A DNA stretch of 64,000 bases, taken from Alteromonas sp. BL110. GTDB taxonomy: Bacteria > Pseudomonadota > Gammaproteobacteria > Enterobacterales > Alteromonadaceae. The notes under the pieces were generated by a model. The model made no database searches, was not told where the DNA came from, and saw only the letters and a list, made by a program, of their open reading frames with translations. The position numbers and the translations under genes are program-made. The stretch's first letter is position 1. Each line of letters starts with the position of its first letter. Where the stretch lies: the NCBI RefSeq assembly GCF_003443615.1, contig NZ_CP031967.1, positions 682,001-746,000 of the forward strand, in the 5' to 3' direction. This document shows, one piece after another, positions 28,743 to 38,574 of the stretch.

Positions 28743-30068
28743 CTAGACGGGTTTAAAGGCAACATGGATACGCTCTACTTGTGGTTGTAGATAGACAACT
28801 TTGTCATCAATAATGATTGCCACCGGCGTTTCATTTAAAAATACAGTGGGTACACCATCTCGTTTCCATCGGGGCACACGCCATACTTTAAACCACTCTT
28901 TCAATAGCTTTGATACATTGGCACCTTTAGGTTTTACCCGCAGATTACGCGCATTAGTTTGCAAAGAAACCGTATCGTTATTTTTTTCTTCAGTTATTGT
29001 TACTCTTACCTGCCCGCGTAACCAAGGAAGAGGAATGTACTGGCCTAACGCCAACTCAAGACGTTCTGGTATCTCACACGTATCATTAACTACCCAGTAA
29101 AGGTCATGGTCAAAACGTATAACCCTGCCCCACTTAAAGTTTACTTCAGGGGTTGCATCGTGTTTCGCTCCCAGCATCGCAAGTACTTGGTGTGCCTGCG
29201 CTTTTGAGGGGGCAAGCTGCCCCTGTGCTTTAAACCAAGCGCGAATTACCATAGCCTGCCAAGGGATAGATAATGCAGCAAGCTTTTCTCCATCTAGCCT
29301 TAAATCAGTACGTTTACATTCTTTGAAGTATTGCTGTGCAGATTCGCTGACTAGTGCACTTTGCTCTGCACAAAGCTCAGCGCTTCGCCCCACTGTCTTA
29401 GTTAACTGGGGCCATCGCTCAAGCAAATGAGGTATTATCTCGTTTCTTAAGAAATTCCTGTCAAAGCTGTTTTGCTGGTTAGATTCATCCTCAACCCACT
29501 GCAGCATTTCCTCTTCTGCAAATGCGACAATAGCCGCTTTTTCAAGCGCTAACATGGGGCGCATTACTAGGGTTTCACCGCGAAACTGTACCTCCCCCAT
29601 ACCAGCTAAGCCTTGGGGCCCTGCACCGCGCTTTAGCTGCAATAGCACGGTTTCAAGCTGATCTTCAGCATGTTGCCCCAATAGCAACACACCGCCAATT
29701 TGGGTGCACACTTCTAACAGTGCGTTGTATCGTACCTTACGCGCCTCGGCCTCCAAGCTCTTTCTAGAACTGGTATCTACGGCAACGCGATATTGATGAA
29801 ATTCAACATCTTCGAGACGGCACTGCAGTTCACAGTGCCGGGCCCAATCATCCGCGTTTTCGCTTAAACCGTGGTGTACATATACAGCATGTATTGGGCA
29901 CTCAAATTGGTCCCTATACGCAATAACAGCTTGAAGAAGTACGGTGGAATCCACACCACCACTGTAGGCAACTACTAGAGGCGTTTGAAGTGCTCGCTTT
30001 ACATCTGTTAGTAATGTCGCTATGCGGTTGACGATATGTTCAATAATTGGTGCTTGTAGAGGGGTCAC
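28743..30068 (-). CDS. tilS: tRNA(Ile)-lysidine synthase
   Basis: TilS attaches lysine to C34 of the CAU-anticodon tRNA-Ile so that it reads AUA. The N-terminal PP-loop ATPase motif SGGVDS is at residues 36-41. It is followed by VHHGLSENADDW, GQHAEDQLETVLLQLKRGAG and the characteristic NSFDRNFLRNEIIPHL. The C-terminal TilS substrate-binding domain covers the last ~200 residues. Length (441) is close to E. coli (432). The start is GTG with no clear ribosome binding site, so a slightly different start is possible. It follows accA as in many gammaproteobacteria. Confidence 0.95.
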   Translation of the reverse strand: MTPLQAPIIEHIVNRIATLLTDVKRALQTPLVVAYSGGVDSTVLLQAVIAYRDQFECPIHAVYVHHGLSENADDWARHCELQCRLEDVEFHQYRVAVDTSSRKSLEAEARKVRYNALLEVCTQIGGVLLLGQHAEDQLETVLLQLKRGAGPQGLAGMGEVQFRGETLVMRPMLALEKAAIVAFAEEEMLQWVEDESNQQNSFDRNFLRNEIIPHLLERWPQLTKTVGRSAELCAEQSALVSESAQQYFKECKRTDLRLDGEKLAALSIPWQAMVIRAWFKAQGQLAPSKAQAHQVLAMLGAKHDATPEVNFKWGRVIRFDHDLYWVVNDTCEIPERLELALGQYIPLPWLRGQVRVTITEEKNNDTVSLQTNARNLRVKPKGANVSKLLKEWFKVWRVPRWKRDGVPTVFLNETPVAIIIDDKVVYLQPQVERIHVAFKPV

Positions 30069-30152
30069 AGACCAGTAATACCTTATTGTTTCAATGTTAT
30101 GTTTTAATGGGCTTTAGCGCTATGTTTAATTAAATACTTGCTTACTCATAAC

Positions 30153-30189
30153 AAAAAAGGGGTGGTTACCAATGGTAAACAACCCCCTT
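30153..30189 (-). terminator. Terminator downstream of accA
   Basis: On the minus strand a GC-rich stem (AAGGGGGTTGTTTACC / GGTAACCACCCCTT, with mismatches) is followed by TTTTTTG. It lies about 150 bp after the accA stop. Confidence 0.7.
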
Positions 30190-30252
30190 GAACTAATCTA
30201 AATCGATATGAAATACGCAACGGCTTGATTGATTTTAGAACAAGCAATTTTG

Positions 30253-30289
30253 CTAATCGCACGCCGCTTAGCCTAATCGTACACCGCTT
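30253..30289. repeat. Short direct repeat in the accA-tilS spacer
   Basis: CTAATCGCACGCCGCTT and CTAATCGTACACCGCTT (15 of 17 identical) occur 20 bp apart in the untranslated stretch after accA. No function is recognised. Confidence 0.5.
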
Positions 30290-30341
30290 TGTATCGTGAC
30301 GTGACTATTCGCAGTTTTAGAACTCGTAGCCCTAACTAGAA

Positions 30342-31298
30342 TTAGCAATAACCGAACGACATCAAACGCTGATAACGTTCTTCCATCAATTTGGCCTTAT
30401 CTAGCTCTTTTAGCTGGTTAAGCTGCTGCTTAATTACCGCTTTAAGATTGGCTGCCATACCATTGTGGTCGCGATGGGCGCCACCTAATGGTTCTTCAAC
30501 AATGCTGTTGATTAAACCTAGTTCTTTAATTTGGGGCGCACTTACGCCCATGGCTTCAGCGGCTAACGGGGCTTTTTCTGCACTCTTCCATAAAATAGAG
30601 GCACAGCCCTCCGGTGAAATAACCGAGTAGGTAGAATATTGAAGCATGTTGACGCGATCGCCAACACCAATTGCTAGTGCGCCACCCGAACCACCTTCAC
30701 CGATTACGGTACAAACGATTGGAACAGTCAACTCAGCCATTTCGAATAAGTTCTTTGCGATTGCTTCACTCTGACCACGCTCTTCAGCGCCCACACCTGG
30801 GTATGCCCCTGGCGTGTCGATGAAGGTAATAATAGGCATGTTAAAGCGCTCAGCCATCTTCATAAGGCGCAAGGCCTTACGGTAACCTTCTGGTTTAGGC
30901 ATACCGAAGTTACGCTTAATTTTTTCGTTAGTATCACGCCCTTTTTGATGACCAATAATCATCACAGGCTGGTCATCTAACATCGCTGGCCCACCGACAA
31001 TCGCTTTATCGTCAGCAAACGCGCGGTCGCCAGCGAGCTCGTCGAATTCTGTAAAAATACGTGGAATGTAATCTAGCGTGTATGGACGCATTGGGTGACG
31101 TGCAAGTTGAGAAACTTGCCATGCTCCAAGATCAGAAAAGATTTTTTTAGTTAGCTCCGCACTTTTACCGCGAAGCTTATTGATTTCTTCTTCTATGCCA
31201 ACGTCAAACTCGCCACCTTGATTCACCAACCTAAGCTCTTCAATTTTTGCTTCTAGTTCGGCTATTGGCTGTTCAAAGTCCAAAAACTGTATACTCAT
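30342..31298 (-). CDS. accA: Acetyl-CoA carboxylase carboxyltransferase subunit alpha
   Basis: The alpha subunit, with AccD, transfers the carboxyl group from carboxybiotin to acetyl-CoA and so commits carbon to fatty acid synthesis. The 318-residue length matches E. coli (319). Family motifs visible are the N-terminal helical [18 protein letters not shown], the [12 protein letters not shown] stretch, the CoA-binding [23 protein letters not shown] region (positions ~125-147), and [11 protein letters not shown]. It follows dnaE by 68 bp, the classical order, and is probably co-transcribed with it. Confidence 0.98.
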   Translation of the reverse strand: MSIQFLDFEQPIAELEAKIEELRLVNQGGEFDVGIEEEINKLRGKSAELTKKIFSDLGAWQVSQLARHPMRPYTLDYIPRIFTEFDELAGDRAFADDKAIVGGPAMLDDQPVMIIGHQKGRDTNEKIKRNFGMPKPEGYRKALRLMKMAERFNMPIITFIDTPGAYPGVGAEERGQSEAIAKNLFEMAELTVPIVCTVIGEGGSGGALAIGVGDRVNMLQYSTYSVISPEGCASILWKSAEKAPLAAEAMGVSAPQIKELGLINSIVEEPLGGAHRDHNGMAANLKAVIKQQLNQLKELDKAKLMEERYQRLMSFGYC

Positions 31299-31366
31299 TT
31301 CATGTCCTATTCGTACTACGCTCGTCTATGCAAACGCGAGATGTCCAATCTATCGAACTCTTAACC

Positions 31367-34300
31367 CTAATGGTAGAGAATTGAAACCGCTTTGTCTCCC
31401 AAACATTGTTTGAGATCGTGTAAAAGTTGGTCTTCAGGGGTAACGTACCATCTTGCACCACACGCTAAGGTTACTTCAGCGTCTGGATGAGTTACCGCTA
31501 ACTGAACAGGACAACTTCCACCGTTAAATGCCTGCAGGATAGATTGCATCTGACTGATTTTCTTCGGTTCAAGCAACTGGGTATCAATATTAAGTGCCAG
31601 CGCTCTCGCGTTTTTCTCTCGTGCCTGAACAATGTCCATTACATCACGGGCGGTGATTGTATTGCCCCCAGAGAAATCATCAAAGCTGACCTGTCCCTTT
31701 ATAAGCAATATTCTGTCAGTTTCTAACACACTTTCGAACTGTTCGTACATATCGGGGAAGAAACGTACGTCTATTCTGGCACTCTTATCATCCAGTGTCA
31801 CGATAGCCCAGCGGCGCCCACGTTTGTTCGTCATAACACGCACGCCAAGCACCAATCCTACTGCACTGGCCATTTGGTCTTTGTTCGTGGGTTTTAAATC
31901 TACTAAACGCCCGTCGGTGTAGTAACGCAGCTCTTCTGCGTACTGGTTGATGGGGTGACCGGTTAAATACAAACCTAACGTATCTTTTTCACCTTCTAGC
32001 CATACTTTTTCAGGCCATTCAGGTACATCAGCAAACGCTTGCTTCACGTCTTCTGGCTCGGTAGTAAGCAGCCCAAACATGTCTGACTGACCAAAAGACT
32101 CGGCTTTTGCGTGCTGACCGGCGGCTGCTAGAGCCTCGGGTAAACTCGCCATAAGGCTTGCACGATGAGGACCTAAGTTGTCCATTGCGCCTGCTAATAC
32201 AAGCTTTTCTAGTACCCGCTTATTTACACGCTTAATATCTATTTTGGCGCAAAAATCAAAAAGATCCTTAAATGCCCCCTGACTCTCCCGCGCTTCAATA
32301 ATGGCTTCAATCGGGCCTTCACCTACCCCTTTAATCGCACCGATACCATAAACAATGCGACCTTCACTATCGACGGTAAATTTATATTTGCCCGCGTTTA
32401 AATCTGGCGGCAGTATTTCAATGCCCATGCGCTCACATTCATCGACAAGCGTCACGATTTTATCGGTGTTATCCATATCTGCCGACATTACCGCAGCCAT
32501 GAATTCCGCAGGATAATGTACTTTCAGCCATAAAGTCTGATAAGACACCAAGGCATAAGCGGCAGAGTGAGATTTGTTGAACCCGTAACCTGCGAACTTT
32601 TCTACCAAGTCGAAGATTTTCATTGCTAGGTCTGGGTCAATATTATTGCCCTTAGCACCTTCAGCGAACGTACCACGCTGCTTAGCCATCTCTTCAGGCT
32701 TTTTCTTACCCATCGCACGACGCAGCAAGTCAGCGCCACCGAGTGAATATCCCGCCATCTCTTGGGCTATCTGCATTACCTGTTCCTGATACAAGATAAT
32801 GCCGTAGGTGGGCTCAAGAATTTCTTGAAGACATTCGTGCTGATATTCAGCGTCGGGGTAAGAAATTTCTTCACGTCCGTGCTTACGGTCAATAAAGTTA
32901 TCTACCATGCCTGATTGCAGCGGGCCCGGACGAAACAGAGCTACCAGTGCGATGATATCTTCGAAACAGTCAGGTTTAAGACGCTTAATTAACTCTTTCA
33001 TACCGCGAGATTCCAGCTGGAATACAGCGGTAGTTTCAGCGTTTTGAAGGGTTCTGAAACTCTTAGGATCTTCAAGCGGAATAGCGCTGATATCTACATC
33101 AACGTTTTTCCCTTCTTTGATCATATCTATTGCCCACTGAATAATAGTCAGCGTACGAAGACCTAGGAAGTCGAATTTTACTAAACCCGCGGTTTCAACG
33201 TCGTTTTTGTCGAACTGGGTTACAGGGTTTTTACCTTCATCGTCACAATACAGTGGCGAAAAATCAGTAATAGTAGTTGGCGCAATAACAACACCACCGG
33301 CATGTTTACCGGCATTACGGGTTACCCCTTCAAGAATTCGCGCCATATCGATAAGGTCTTTCACCTCCTCATCGCTTTCGTACACTTCTGGCAGTTGAGG
33401 TTCAGCAGCGAACGCCTTTTCAAGTGTCATGCCTGGGTCGGGTGGAATCAATTTTGAAATACGATCTACAAAACCATAAGGATGACCAAGCACGCGGCCT
33501 ACGTCACGCACTACCGCTTTTGCCGCCATAGTACCAAACGTAATGATCTGCGATACCGCCTGACGCCCGTAAAGCTCAGCTACGTGGTCGATTACCTCAT
33601 CTCGTCTATCCATACAGAAGTCGACGTCGAAGTCGGGCATTGATACACGTTCTGGGTTCAAGAAACGTTCGAATAGCAAATCGAATTCTAGCGGGTCTAG
33701 GTCGGTAATTTTTAAGGCATAGGCCACCAATGAGCCTGCACCAGAACCACGCCCTGGTCCTACGGGAATTCCATTATCCTTACTCCATTGGATGAACTCC
33801 ATTACGATAAGGAAGTAGCCTGGGAACCCCATCTGGTTGATAACTTCAAGCTCAATGCGAAGTCGGTCATCGTACTCTGGCCGTTTCGCTTTGCGCACTT
33901 CTTCATCGGGGAAAAGGAATTCTAGACGCTCTTCCAATCCTTCTTCAGACACTTTAACCAAGAAGTCTTCGGTGGTCATGCCGCCGGTTGGAAACTGGGG
34001 TAGGAAGTACTCGTTCAAGCGTACGGTAACGTTACAGCGCTTTGCAATTTCAACCGTATTTTCGATTGCTTCAGGGATGTCGCTAAATAGCTCTACCATT
34101 TCCTCTGCTGTGCGAAGGTACTGCTGGTCGCTGTAGCGCTTAGGCCGGCGGTTATCATCTAACGTATAGCCATCGTGAATACACACACGGATTTCGTGAG
34201 CATCAAAGCCTTCACGATCAATAAAGCACACTTCATTAGTGGCCACTACGGGTAAGCCGCGCTGCTCAGCAAGCTCTACGGCATGGTGTAAGTAATCTTC

Positions 34301-34831
34301 TTCACCTTGTCTGCCAGTTCTAATAAGCTCTAAATAAAAACGGTCAGAAAAATGGGTTTGATAAAACTCAAGCGCACTGTCGAGAATGTTAGCGTTGTTT
34401 TTCATTAAACCCACACCAACATCACCGTGCTGAGCGCCTGACAACACGATGACGCCTTCACTATGTTCTGCTAACCATTCTTGGTCAATGACCGCGCGGT
34501 GCGCTAAGTGACCACGAAGGTAGGCTTTAGAGATAAGAATGGTAATGTTCTTATATCCCTCATTGTTCATTGCAATAAGGGTTAGCCTGAAAGGTTCGTC
34601 ACCAAAGACTTCATTCGTCACCCAAAAATCGGTACCGATTATGGGCTTAATACCTAAATTATGTGCCTCGGAATAAAATTTTACCAAGCCACACATATTC
34701 ATTTGGTCTGTGATCGCCACGGCAGGCATGCCAAGCGCGGCCACTTTACCTAAAATAGGCTTAACCTTATTCAGGCCGTCCATCATCGAAAAGTCGCTGT
34801 GAACACGTAAATGAATAAATGGCGATGACAT
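31367..34831 (-). CDS. dnaE: DNA polymerase III subunit alpha
   Basis: This is the replicative polymerase subunit, 1154 residues (E. coli 1160). An N-terminal PHP domain (residues ~5-75, [15 protein letters not shown]) is followed by the polymerase core with catalytic aspartates in [10 protein letters not shown] (about residue 400) and [12 protein letters not shown]. The C-terminal helix-hairpin-helix/OB part has a clamp-binding motif QSDMF where E. coli has QADMF. The gene starts 4 bp after the rnhB stop, so translation is probably coupled within the lpx-rnhB-dnaE-accA operon. Confidence 0.99.
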   Translation of the reverse strand: MSSPFIHLRVHSDFSMMDGLNKVKPILGKVAALGMPAVAITDQMNMCGLVKFYSEAHNLGIKPIIGTDFWVTNEVFGDEPFRLTLIAMNNEGYKNITILISKAYLRGHLAHRAVIDQEWLAEHSEGVIVLSGAQHGDVGVGLMKNNANILDSALEFYQTHFSDRFYLELIRTGRQGEEDYLHHAVELAEQRGLPVVATNEVCFIDREGFDAHEIRVCIHDGYTLDDNRRPKRYSDQQYLRTAEEMVELFSDIPEAIENTVEIAKRCNVTVRLNEYFLPQFPTGGMTTEDFLVKVSEEGLEERLEFLFPDEEVRKAKRPEYDDRLRIELEVINQMGFPGYFLIVMEFIQWSKDNGIPVGPGRGSGAGSLVAYALKITDLDPLEFDLLFERFLNPERVSMPDFDVDFCMDRRDEVIDHVAELYGRQAVSQIITFGTMAAKAVVRDVGRVLGHPYGFVDRISKLIPPDPGMTLEKAFAAEPQLPEVYESDEEVKDLIDMARILEGVTRNAGKHAGGVVIAPTTITDFSPLYCDDEGKNPVTQFDKNDVETAGLVKFDFLGLRTLTIIQWAIDMIKEGKNVDVDISAIPLEDPKSFRTLQNAETTAVFQLESRGMKELIKRLKPDCFEDIIALVALFRPGPLQSGMVDNFIDRKHGREEISYPDAEYQHECLQEILEPTYGIILYQEQVMQIAQEMAGYSLGGADLLRRAMGKKKPEEMAKQRGTFAEGAKGNNIDPDLAMKIFDLVEKFAGYGFNKSHSAAYALVSYQTLWLKVHYPAEFMAAVMSADMDNTDKIVTLVDECERMGIEILPPDLNAGKYKFTVDSEGRIVYGIGAIKGVGEGPIEAIIEARESQGAFKDLFDFCAKIDIKRVNKRVLEKLVLAGAMDNLGPHRASLMASLPEALAAAGQHAKAESFGQSDMFGLLTTEPEDVKQAFADVPEWPEKVWLEGEKDTLGLYLTGHPINQYAEELRYYTDGRLVDLKPTNKDQMASAVGLVLGVRVMTNKRGRRWAIVTLDDKSARIDVRFFPDMYEQFESVLETDRILLIKGQVSFDDFSGGNTITARDVMDIVQAREKNARALALNIDTQLLEPKKISQMQSILQAFNGGSCPVQLAVTHPDAEVTLACGARWYVTPEDQLLHDLKQCLGDKAVSILYH

Positions 34832-34835
34832 GATG

Positions 34836-35408
34836 TTATTTCTCTTCGAGTAGCGCTTTTACGGGTTTAAAACTTTTGCGATAGCAATCTAAGATGCCAT
34901 ATTCGGCGATAGCTTCAAAATGTGCTTTTGTAGGGTAACCTTTGTGCCCTGCAAAGTTATATTGTGGGTAGGCCTCATGCAACGAAATCATGTCGTTATC
35001 TCGCTCTACCTTGGCAATAATTGACGCTGCGGAAATTTCAGCATGTAGGCTATCGCCTTTTACCACCGCTTCAGACTCAAAATTCCAGGCTGGTACTCGG
35101 TTGCCGTCTACACGCACAAAGTCAGGCATTACTGGCAGGCCTTCTACCGCTCGAGTCATGGCGAGCATGGTAGCGTGTAATATATTGAGCTTATCTATTT
35201 CTTCAGGGCTTGCTCTACCGATATTCCAGTAAAGCGCCTTTTCACGAATTTCTTGGGCAAGGGCTACACGTTTCTTTTCACTCAACTTTTTAGAGTCGGT
35301 TAGCCCTTCAATGGGGTTTTCTGGGTCTAGAATGACCGCAGCGGTAACCACATCTCCAACTAAAGGGCCACGCCCCACTTCATCAACACCGGCAATTAAC
35401 TTATGCAA
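34836..35408 (-). CDS. rnhB: Ribonuclease HII
   Basis: RNase HII removes ribonucleotides from DNA and RNA primers. The 190-residue protein has the family signature [13 protein letters not shown] with catalytic Asp9-Glu10. It also has the [12 protein letters not shown] stretch and the later SIIAKVERD and [11 protein letters not shown] motifs. Its start overlaps the lpxB stop by 8 bp and its stop is 4 bp from dnaE, consistent with a tight operon. Confidence 0.98.
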   Translation of the reverse strand: MHKLIAGVDEVGRGPLVGDVVTAAVILDPENPIEGLTDSKKLSEKKRVALAQEIREKALYWNIGRASPEEIDKLNILHATMLAMTRAVEGLPVMPDFVRVDGNRVPAWNFESEAVVKGDSLHAEISAASIIAKVERDNDMISLHEAYPQYNFAGHKGYPTKAHFEAIAEYGILDCYRKSFKPVKALLEEK

Positions 35409-36549
35409 ACAATTCCTCCACGACAGCTTTTGCTGCTGTTTTATCAGCGTTGCATTTTAGCGTATGGTGGAGGTCGGTGAAACGGGAAATAAGGGCTGAA
35501 TTATCACTTTCGAAGAAGTTGAGTAACTGATTGCTCATATTCTCTGCGTTTACCTCGTCTTGAAGTAATTCAGGAATAATTTTCTCATTGGCCAAAAGAT
35601 TTGGCAAAGTGAAGAACGGCGCTTTATACAAGCGCTGCATGATTTTATACGTGAGCGGGGCCAGTAAATAAGCGGCTACCATAGGGCGTTTGCACAACAT
35701 AGCTTCCAATGTAGCTGTGCCTGATGCAAGCAAGATCACATCGCTCGCTATCATGGCATCACGCGATGTGCCTTGAGTTACCTTGATAGGTAAACGCTCC
35801 TCTGCATTATTGGCTTCAAGTAAGCGTGCTTTTATTTGCGCAAGACGATGCTCGTTAGCGGCAGGAATAAGAAAGTGAATGTCGCTGCGTTTAGCATGAA
35901 TAGCTTCGATGGTCTTGAGAAATACAGGAAGAAGCGTATCTACTTCGCCTCTGCGTGAACCAGGAAGTACGGCCAATACGGGGGCATTCGCATCTACACC
36001 TAATGCTACTCGTGATGCGTCTTGATCTGGCTCAATCGCTATAGCGTCGGCCATTGTGTGCCCTACAAAGGTATAGGGAACATTGTATTTATCGTAAACT
36101 TGCTGCTCGAAAGGAAATAAACCTAACACGCGATTAGCCGCTTTCGCTATCTTATGGATACGCTTTTCACGCCACGCCCACACGGTAGGGCTCACGTAGT
36201 GCATGGTTTTGATACCGCGGGCTTTAAGCGCTTTTTCTACTCTTAAGTTAAAATCTGGCGCATCTATACCCACGAAAATATCCGGCGGATTTTGTTCGAA
36301 ATGAGCGAGTAGCTGCTTTTTAACTTTTAAAATAGCGGGAAGGTGGGAAAGGACTTCAACAAGCCCCATAACCGACAAAGTTTCCATATCGAAAAGACTA
36401 TGAAAACCTGCGTTTATCATGTTTGGACCGCCAATACCTTCGATAATAGCATCTGGATATTGGCGTTTTAATTCTGCGACCATTCCAGCGGCAAGGATGT
36501 CACCAGAGGGCTCTCCGGCAACCATGCCGATACGAATTGGTTTAGACAT
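35401..36549 (-). CDS. lpxB: Lipid-A-disaccharide synthase
   Basis: LpxB joins UDP-2,3-diacylglucosamine and lipid X into the lipid A disaccharide at the inner membrane. Length (382) equals E. coli LpxB. Recognisable segments are [19 protein letters not shown], the [18 protein letters not shown] region and PGSRRGEV. The frame is intact, unlike the lpxA frame just before it. It starts 2 bp after the lpxA stop. Confidence 0.98.
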   Translation of the reverse strand: MSKPIRIGMVAGEPSGDILAAGMVAELKRQYPDAIIEGIGGPNMINAGFHSLFDMETLSVMGLVEVLSHLPAILKVKKQLLAHFEQNPPDIFVGIDAPDFNLRVEKALKARGIKTMHYVSPTVWAWREKRIHKIAKAANRVLGLFPFEQQVYDKYNVPYTFVGHTMADAIAIEPDQDASRVALGVDANAPVLAVLPGSRRGEVDTLLPVFLKTIEAIHAKRSDIHFLIPAANEHRLAQIKARLLEANNAEERLPIKVTQGTSRDAMIASDVILLASGTATLEAMLCKRPMVAAYLLAPLTYKIMQRLYKAPFFTLPNLLANEKIIPELLQDEVNAENMSNQLLNFFESDNSALISRFTDLHHTLKCNADKTAAKAVVEELFA

Positions 36550-36551
36550 AA

Positions 36552-37323
36552 TTAGCGAATAATGCCTCGCGTCGCGTCTTGTAAGAACTTAACCATGAGT
36601 GCCACACCATCAAATTTTTGCGCTGGCTCAGCGAGCTTGTTCACCGCTTCGTCAATAGTATTACCTTCACGATAAATCGCTTTGTAGGCACGCTTTATTT
36701 CAAGCACTTCTTCTTTTGCAAAGCCACGGCGTTTTAGTCCCTCAGAGTTAATACCTTGAGGAATATTCTTTTGCCCACTAACCATCACAAAAGGTGGGAC
36801 GTCGCGCAGAATAATACCGCCCGCCCCTAAAAATGCATGAGCGCCAATTTTGCAGAACTGATGGATGCCTGTAGCACCGCCAATAATAACGAAATCATCA
36901 ATATGAACATGACCCGCCACAGCCACATTGTTGGCAATTATTATATCATCACCAAGAACGCAGTCATGGGCTACGTGTGCGTTAGCCATGAAAAGTCCAC
37001 GGGAACCAATAATGGTTATGCCGTTGTCTTGGACCGTTCCGCGGTGAACGGTTACCCCTTCTCTAAACTCGTTATCGTCGCCGATAACTAACTCGGTAGG
37101 TTCACCCGCATACTTTTTATCTTGGCAGTCTTCACCAATTGAAGAAAACTGATAAAACTTGTTGTTTTTACCGATACGCGTTGGGGCCGCGTACCACCAC
37201 ATGTGATTTCAGAATACAGCCATCGCCTATGGTGACGTTGTCGTCTACCATACAAAATGGACCTATGGTGACGTTTTCACCAATCGTTGCACTATCTGAA
37301 ATTACCGCAGTAGGATGGATCAC
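36552..37323 (-). CDS. lpxA: UDP-N-acetylglucosamine O-acyltransferase LpxA, frameshifted as written
   Basis: LpxA transfers a 3-hydroxyacyl chain to UDP-GlcNAc, the first step of lipid A synthesis. The gene begins at GTG 37323, one base after the fabZ stop, with [20 protein letters not shown]. It runs in frame to HVVVRGP and then stops (NAYR, TAA). The downstream frame continues the family sequence exactly ([27 protein letters not shown], split here for description; catalytic-type NAHVAHDC; ends ATRGIIR). Restoring GGCCCC at ~37183-37188 to GGCCC gives one 256-residue protein, close to E. coli's 262. The gene is essential in most Gram-negatives, so a sequencing or assembly error is the first explanation. 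True disruption or +1 slippage at CCC-A are the alternatives. Confidence 0.9.
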
Positions 37324-37324
37324 G

Positions 37325-37774
37325 TTAGGCTATCTCTCTCATCGCACACATAAACTCTGCACTACAAGCTATATCGCCATCGACACTTGCAGTACCTTTA
37401 AATTTCCAAATCCCTCTGCGCTCTTTTACCAAAGCAACATCAAACTCAAGCTTATCGCCCGGAACAACAGGACGCTTAAAACGTGCGTTATCAATTCCTG
37501 CATACAAGTATAACTTATCATTGTTGCCCATGGTCTTAAAACCTAAAACACCGGCAGCTTGTGCCATGGCTTCTAGGATTAAAACCCCCGGGAAAATTGG
37601 CTGTCCAGGGAAGTGCCCCATGAAACATGGCTCATTGATTGTGATATTTTTGTAAGCCTTTACAGACTCACCTAGAACATAATCAGTAACACGATCAACA
37701 AGTAGGAAAGGATATCTGTGTGGTAGCAGTTCCAATATTTCCTGGATTTCGATGGTATTAAGTGAATTGGCCAA
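37325..37774 (-). CDS. fabZ: 3-hydroxyacyl-ACP dehydratase FabZ
   Basis: FabZ dehydrates 3-hydroxyacyl-ACP in fatty acid elongation and competes with LpxA and LpxD for the same substrate pool. The hot-dog fold has [11 protein letters not shown] and the active-site [20 protein letters not shown] (His and Glu). I chose TTG at 37774: it has AGGAG 7 bp upstream, starts at [14 protein letters not shown] where the family starts, and gives 149 residues. E. coli fabZ also uses TTG. The in-frame ATG at 37798 lies upstream of that Shine-Dalgarno and would add eight residues not typical of the family. Confidence 0.96.
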   Translation of the reverse strand: MANSLNTIEIQEILELLPHRYPFLLVDRVTDYVLGESVKAYKNITINEPCFMGHFPGQPIFPGVLILEAMAQAAGVLGFKTMGNNDKLYLYAGIDNARFKRPVVPGDKLEFDVALVKERRGIWKFKGTASVDGDIACSAEFMCAMREIA

Positions 37775-37814
37775 AAACTTTCTCCTGTATACAAGCATGA
37801 CCTTTAACTATTTC

Positions 37815-37990
37815 ATACCAATACAGATGGTGCATTGGTATTTGGGTCAAACTCGCCGTAAAAACTAAAAACGGCGGCAACCATACGCTGTAAAGCGCGA
37901 AAAACAAATCAGACCAACACCTTTGAAGGGGTTGGCCTGAAAATTTTATAACTGACTAGGGCCTGCTGTTCTTTGACGTACAGCAGGCCC
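37815..37990. other. Four consecutive inverted repeats where lpxD is expected
   Basis: Between skp and fabZ there is no gene but four inverted repeats. 37959-37990 is GGGCCTGCTGT/ACAGCAGGCCC, the likely skp terminator. 37914-37935 is CCAACACCTT/AAGGGGTTGG, followed on the minus strand by TTTGTTTTT. 37854-37876 is CGCCGT/ACGGCG around A/T-rich sequence. 37815-37841 is ATACCAAT/ATTGGTAT with an 11-bp loop. The first two probably end transcription from skp. The last may be an operator or a dispersed palindrome of the genus. The fabZ operon must then have its own promoter here or depend on read-through. Confidence 0.7.
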
Positions 37991-37997
37991 AGAGTTT

Positions 37998-38513
37998 TTA
38001 GTTAGCTTTGCTTACTTGCTGAAGTACCTGTTCAGATAAATCGTGCTCTTCTTTAGCAAACGCAACTGCACCTGCATTAAGTACTAGGTCGTAGCCTTGC
38101 TTAGATGCAACAGAATCGATAGCTTGCTTGATAAGGCCAAGCAGCTTATTACGCTCTTCGTTGCTGCGACGCTGAATGTTCTGTTGTAAAGGCTGACCCT
38201 TTTTAGAAAGCTCTTCACGAACTGACAAGATTTTTTGTTCTAGTTCTTTCTTCTCGGTGTCACTCATTGTAGCTGCATCACGCTGAAGACGTTCTGCATA
38301 GAACTGACCGTCACGCTGCAGTTGATTCACTTCTTCAAGCTGATCTTTAAACTCAGCTTGAATAGCATTTTGAATCTCAGCCGCTTGAGGCATCGCTTGA
38401 AAAATACCTTGCACATCAACAACAGCCACTTTCTGTTCTGCCATTACAGATGTACTTACTAAAGCGCTACCCAACATTGCTCCTGCAACGATATGTTTAA
38501 CCAACTGTTTCAA
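37998..38513 (-). CDS. skp: Periplasmic chaperone Skp (OmpH family)
   Basis: Skp binds unfolded outer-membrane proteins in the periplasm and hands them to the Bam complex. The 171-residue protein has a signal peptide with a likely cut after VMA (residues 23-25). The body is long amphipathic coiled helices rich in Gln/Glu/Lys, the trimer 'tentacles', between short strands (KVAVVDVQGIF; YDLVLNAGAV). It lies directly downstream of bamA, as usual. Confidence 0.95.
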   Translation of the reverse strand: MKQLVKHIVAGAMLGSALVSTSVMAEQKVAVVDVQGIFQAMPQAAEIQNAIQAEFKDQLEEVNQLQRDGQFYAERLQRDAATMSDTEKKELEQKILSVREELSKKGQPLQQNIQRRSNEERNKLLGLIKQAIDSVASKQGYDLVLNAGAVAFAKEEHDLSEQVLQQVSKAN

Positions 38514-38574
38514 AGGGAACTCCTTTTGTGAATCTTATTATAGAGCGCGATTAAAACGCGCTCGCTTTAATGTC

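Noticed and set aside
28590..28790. 66-codon frame between the diguanylate cyclase and tilS
   Set aside because: It runs over the terminator hairpin and into the 3' end of tilS, has no family resemblance and no good start signal.
36552..37202. lpxA beginning at the ATG at 37202 (product starting [11 protein letters not shown])
   Set aside because: That start removes the first hexapeptide coils, and the missing N-terminus is encoded just upstream in another frame. It is a frameshift artefact, not a true start.
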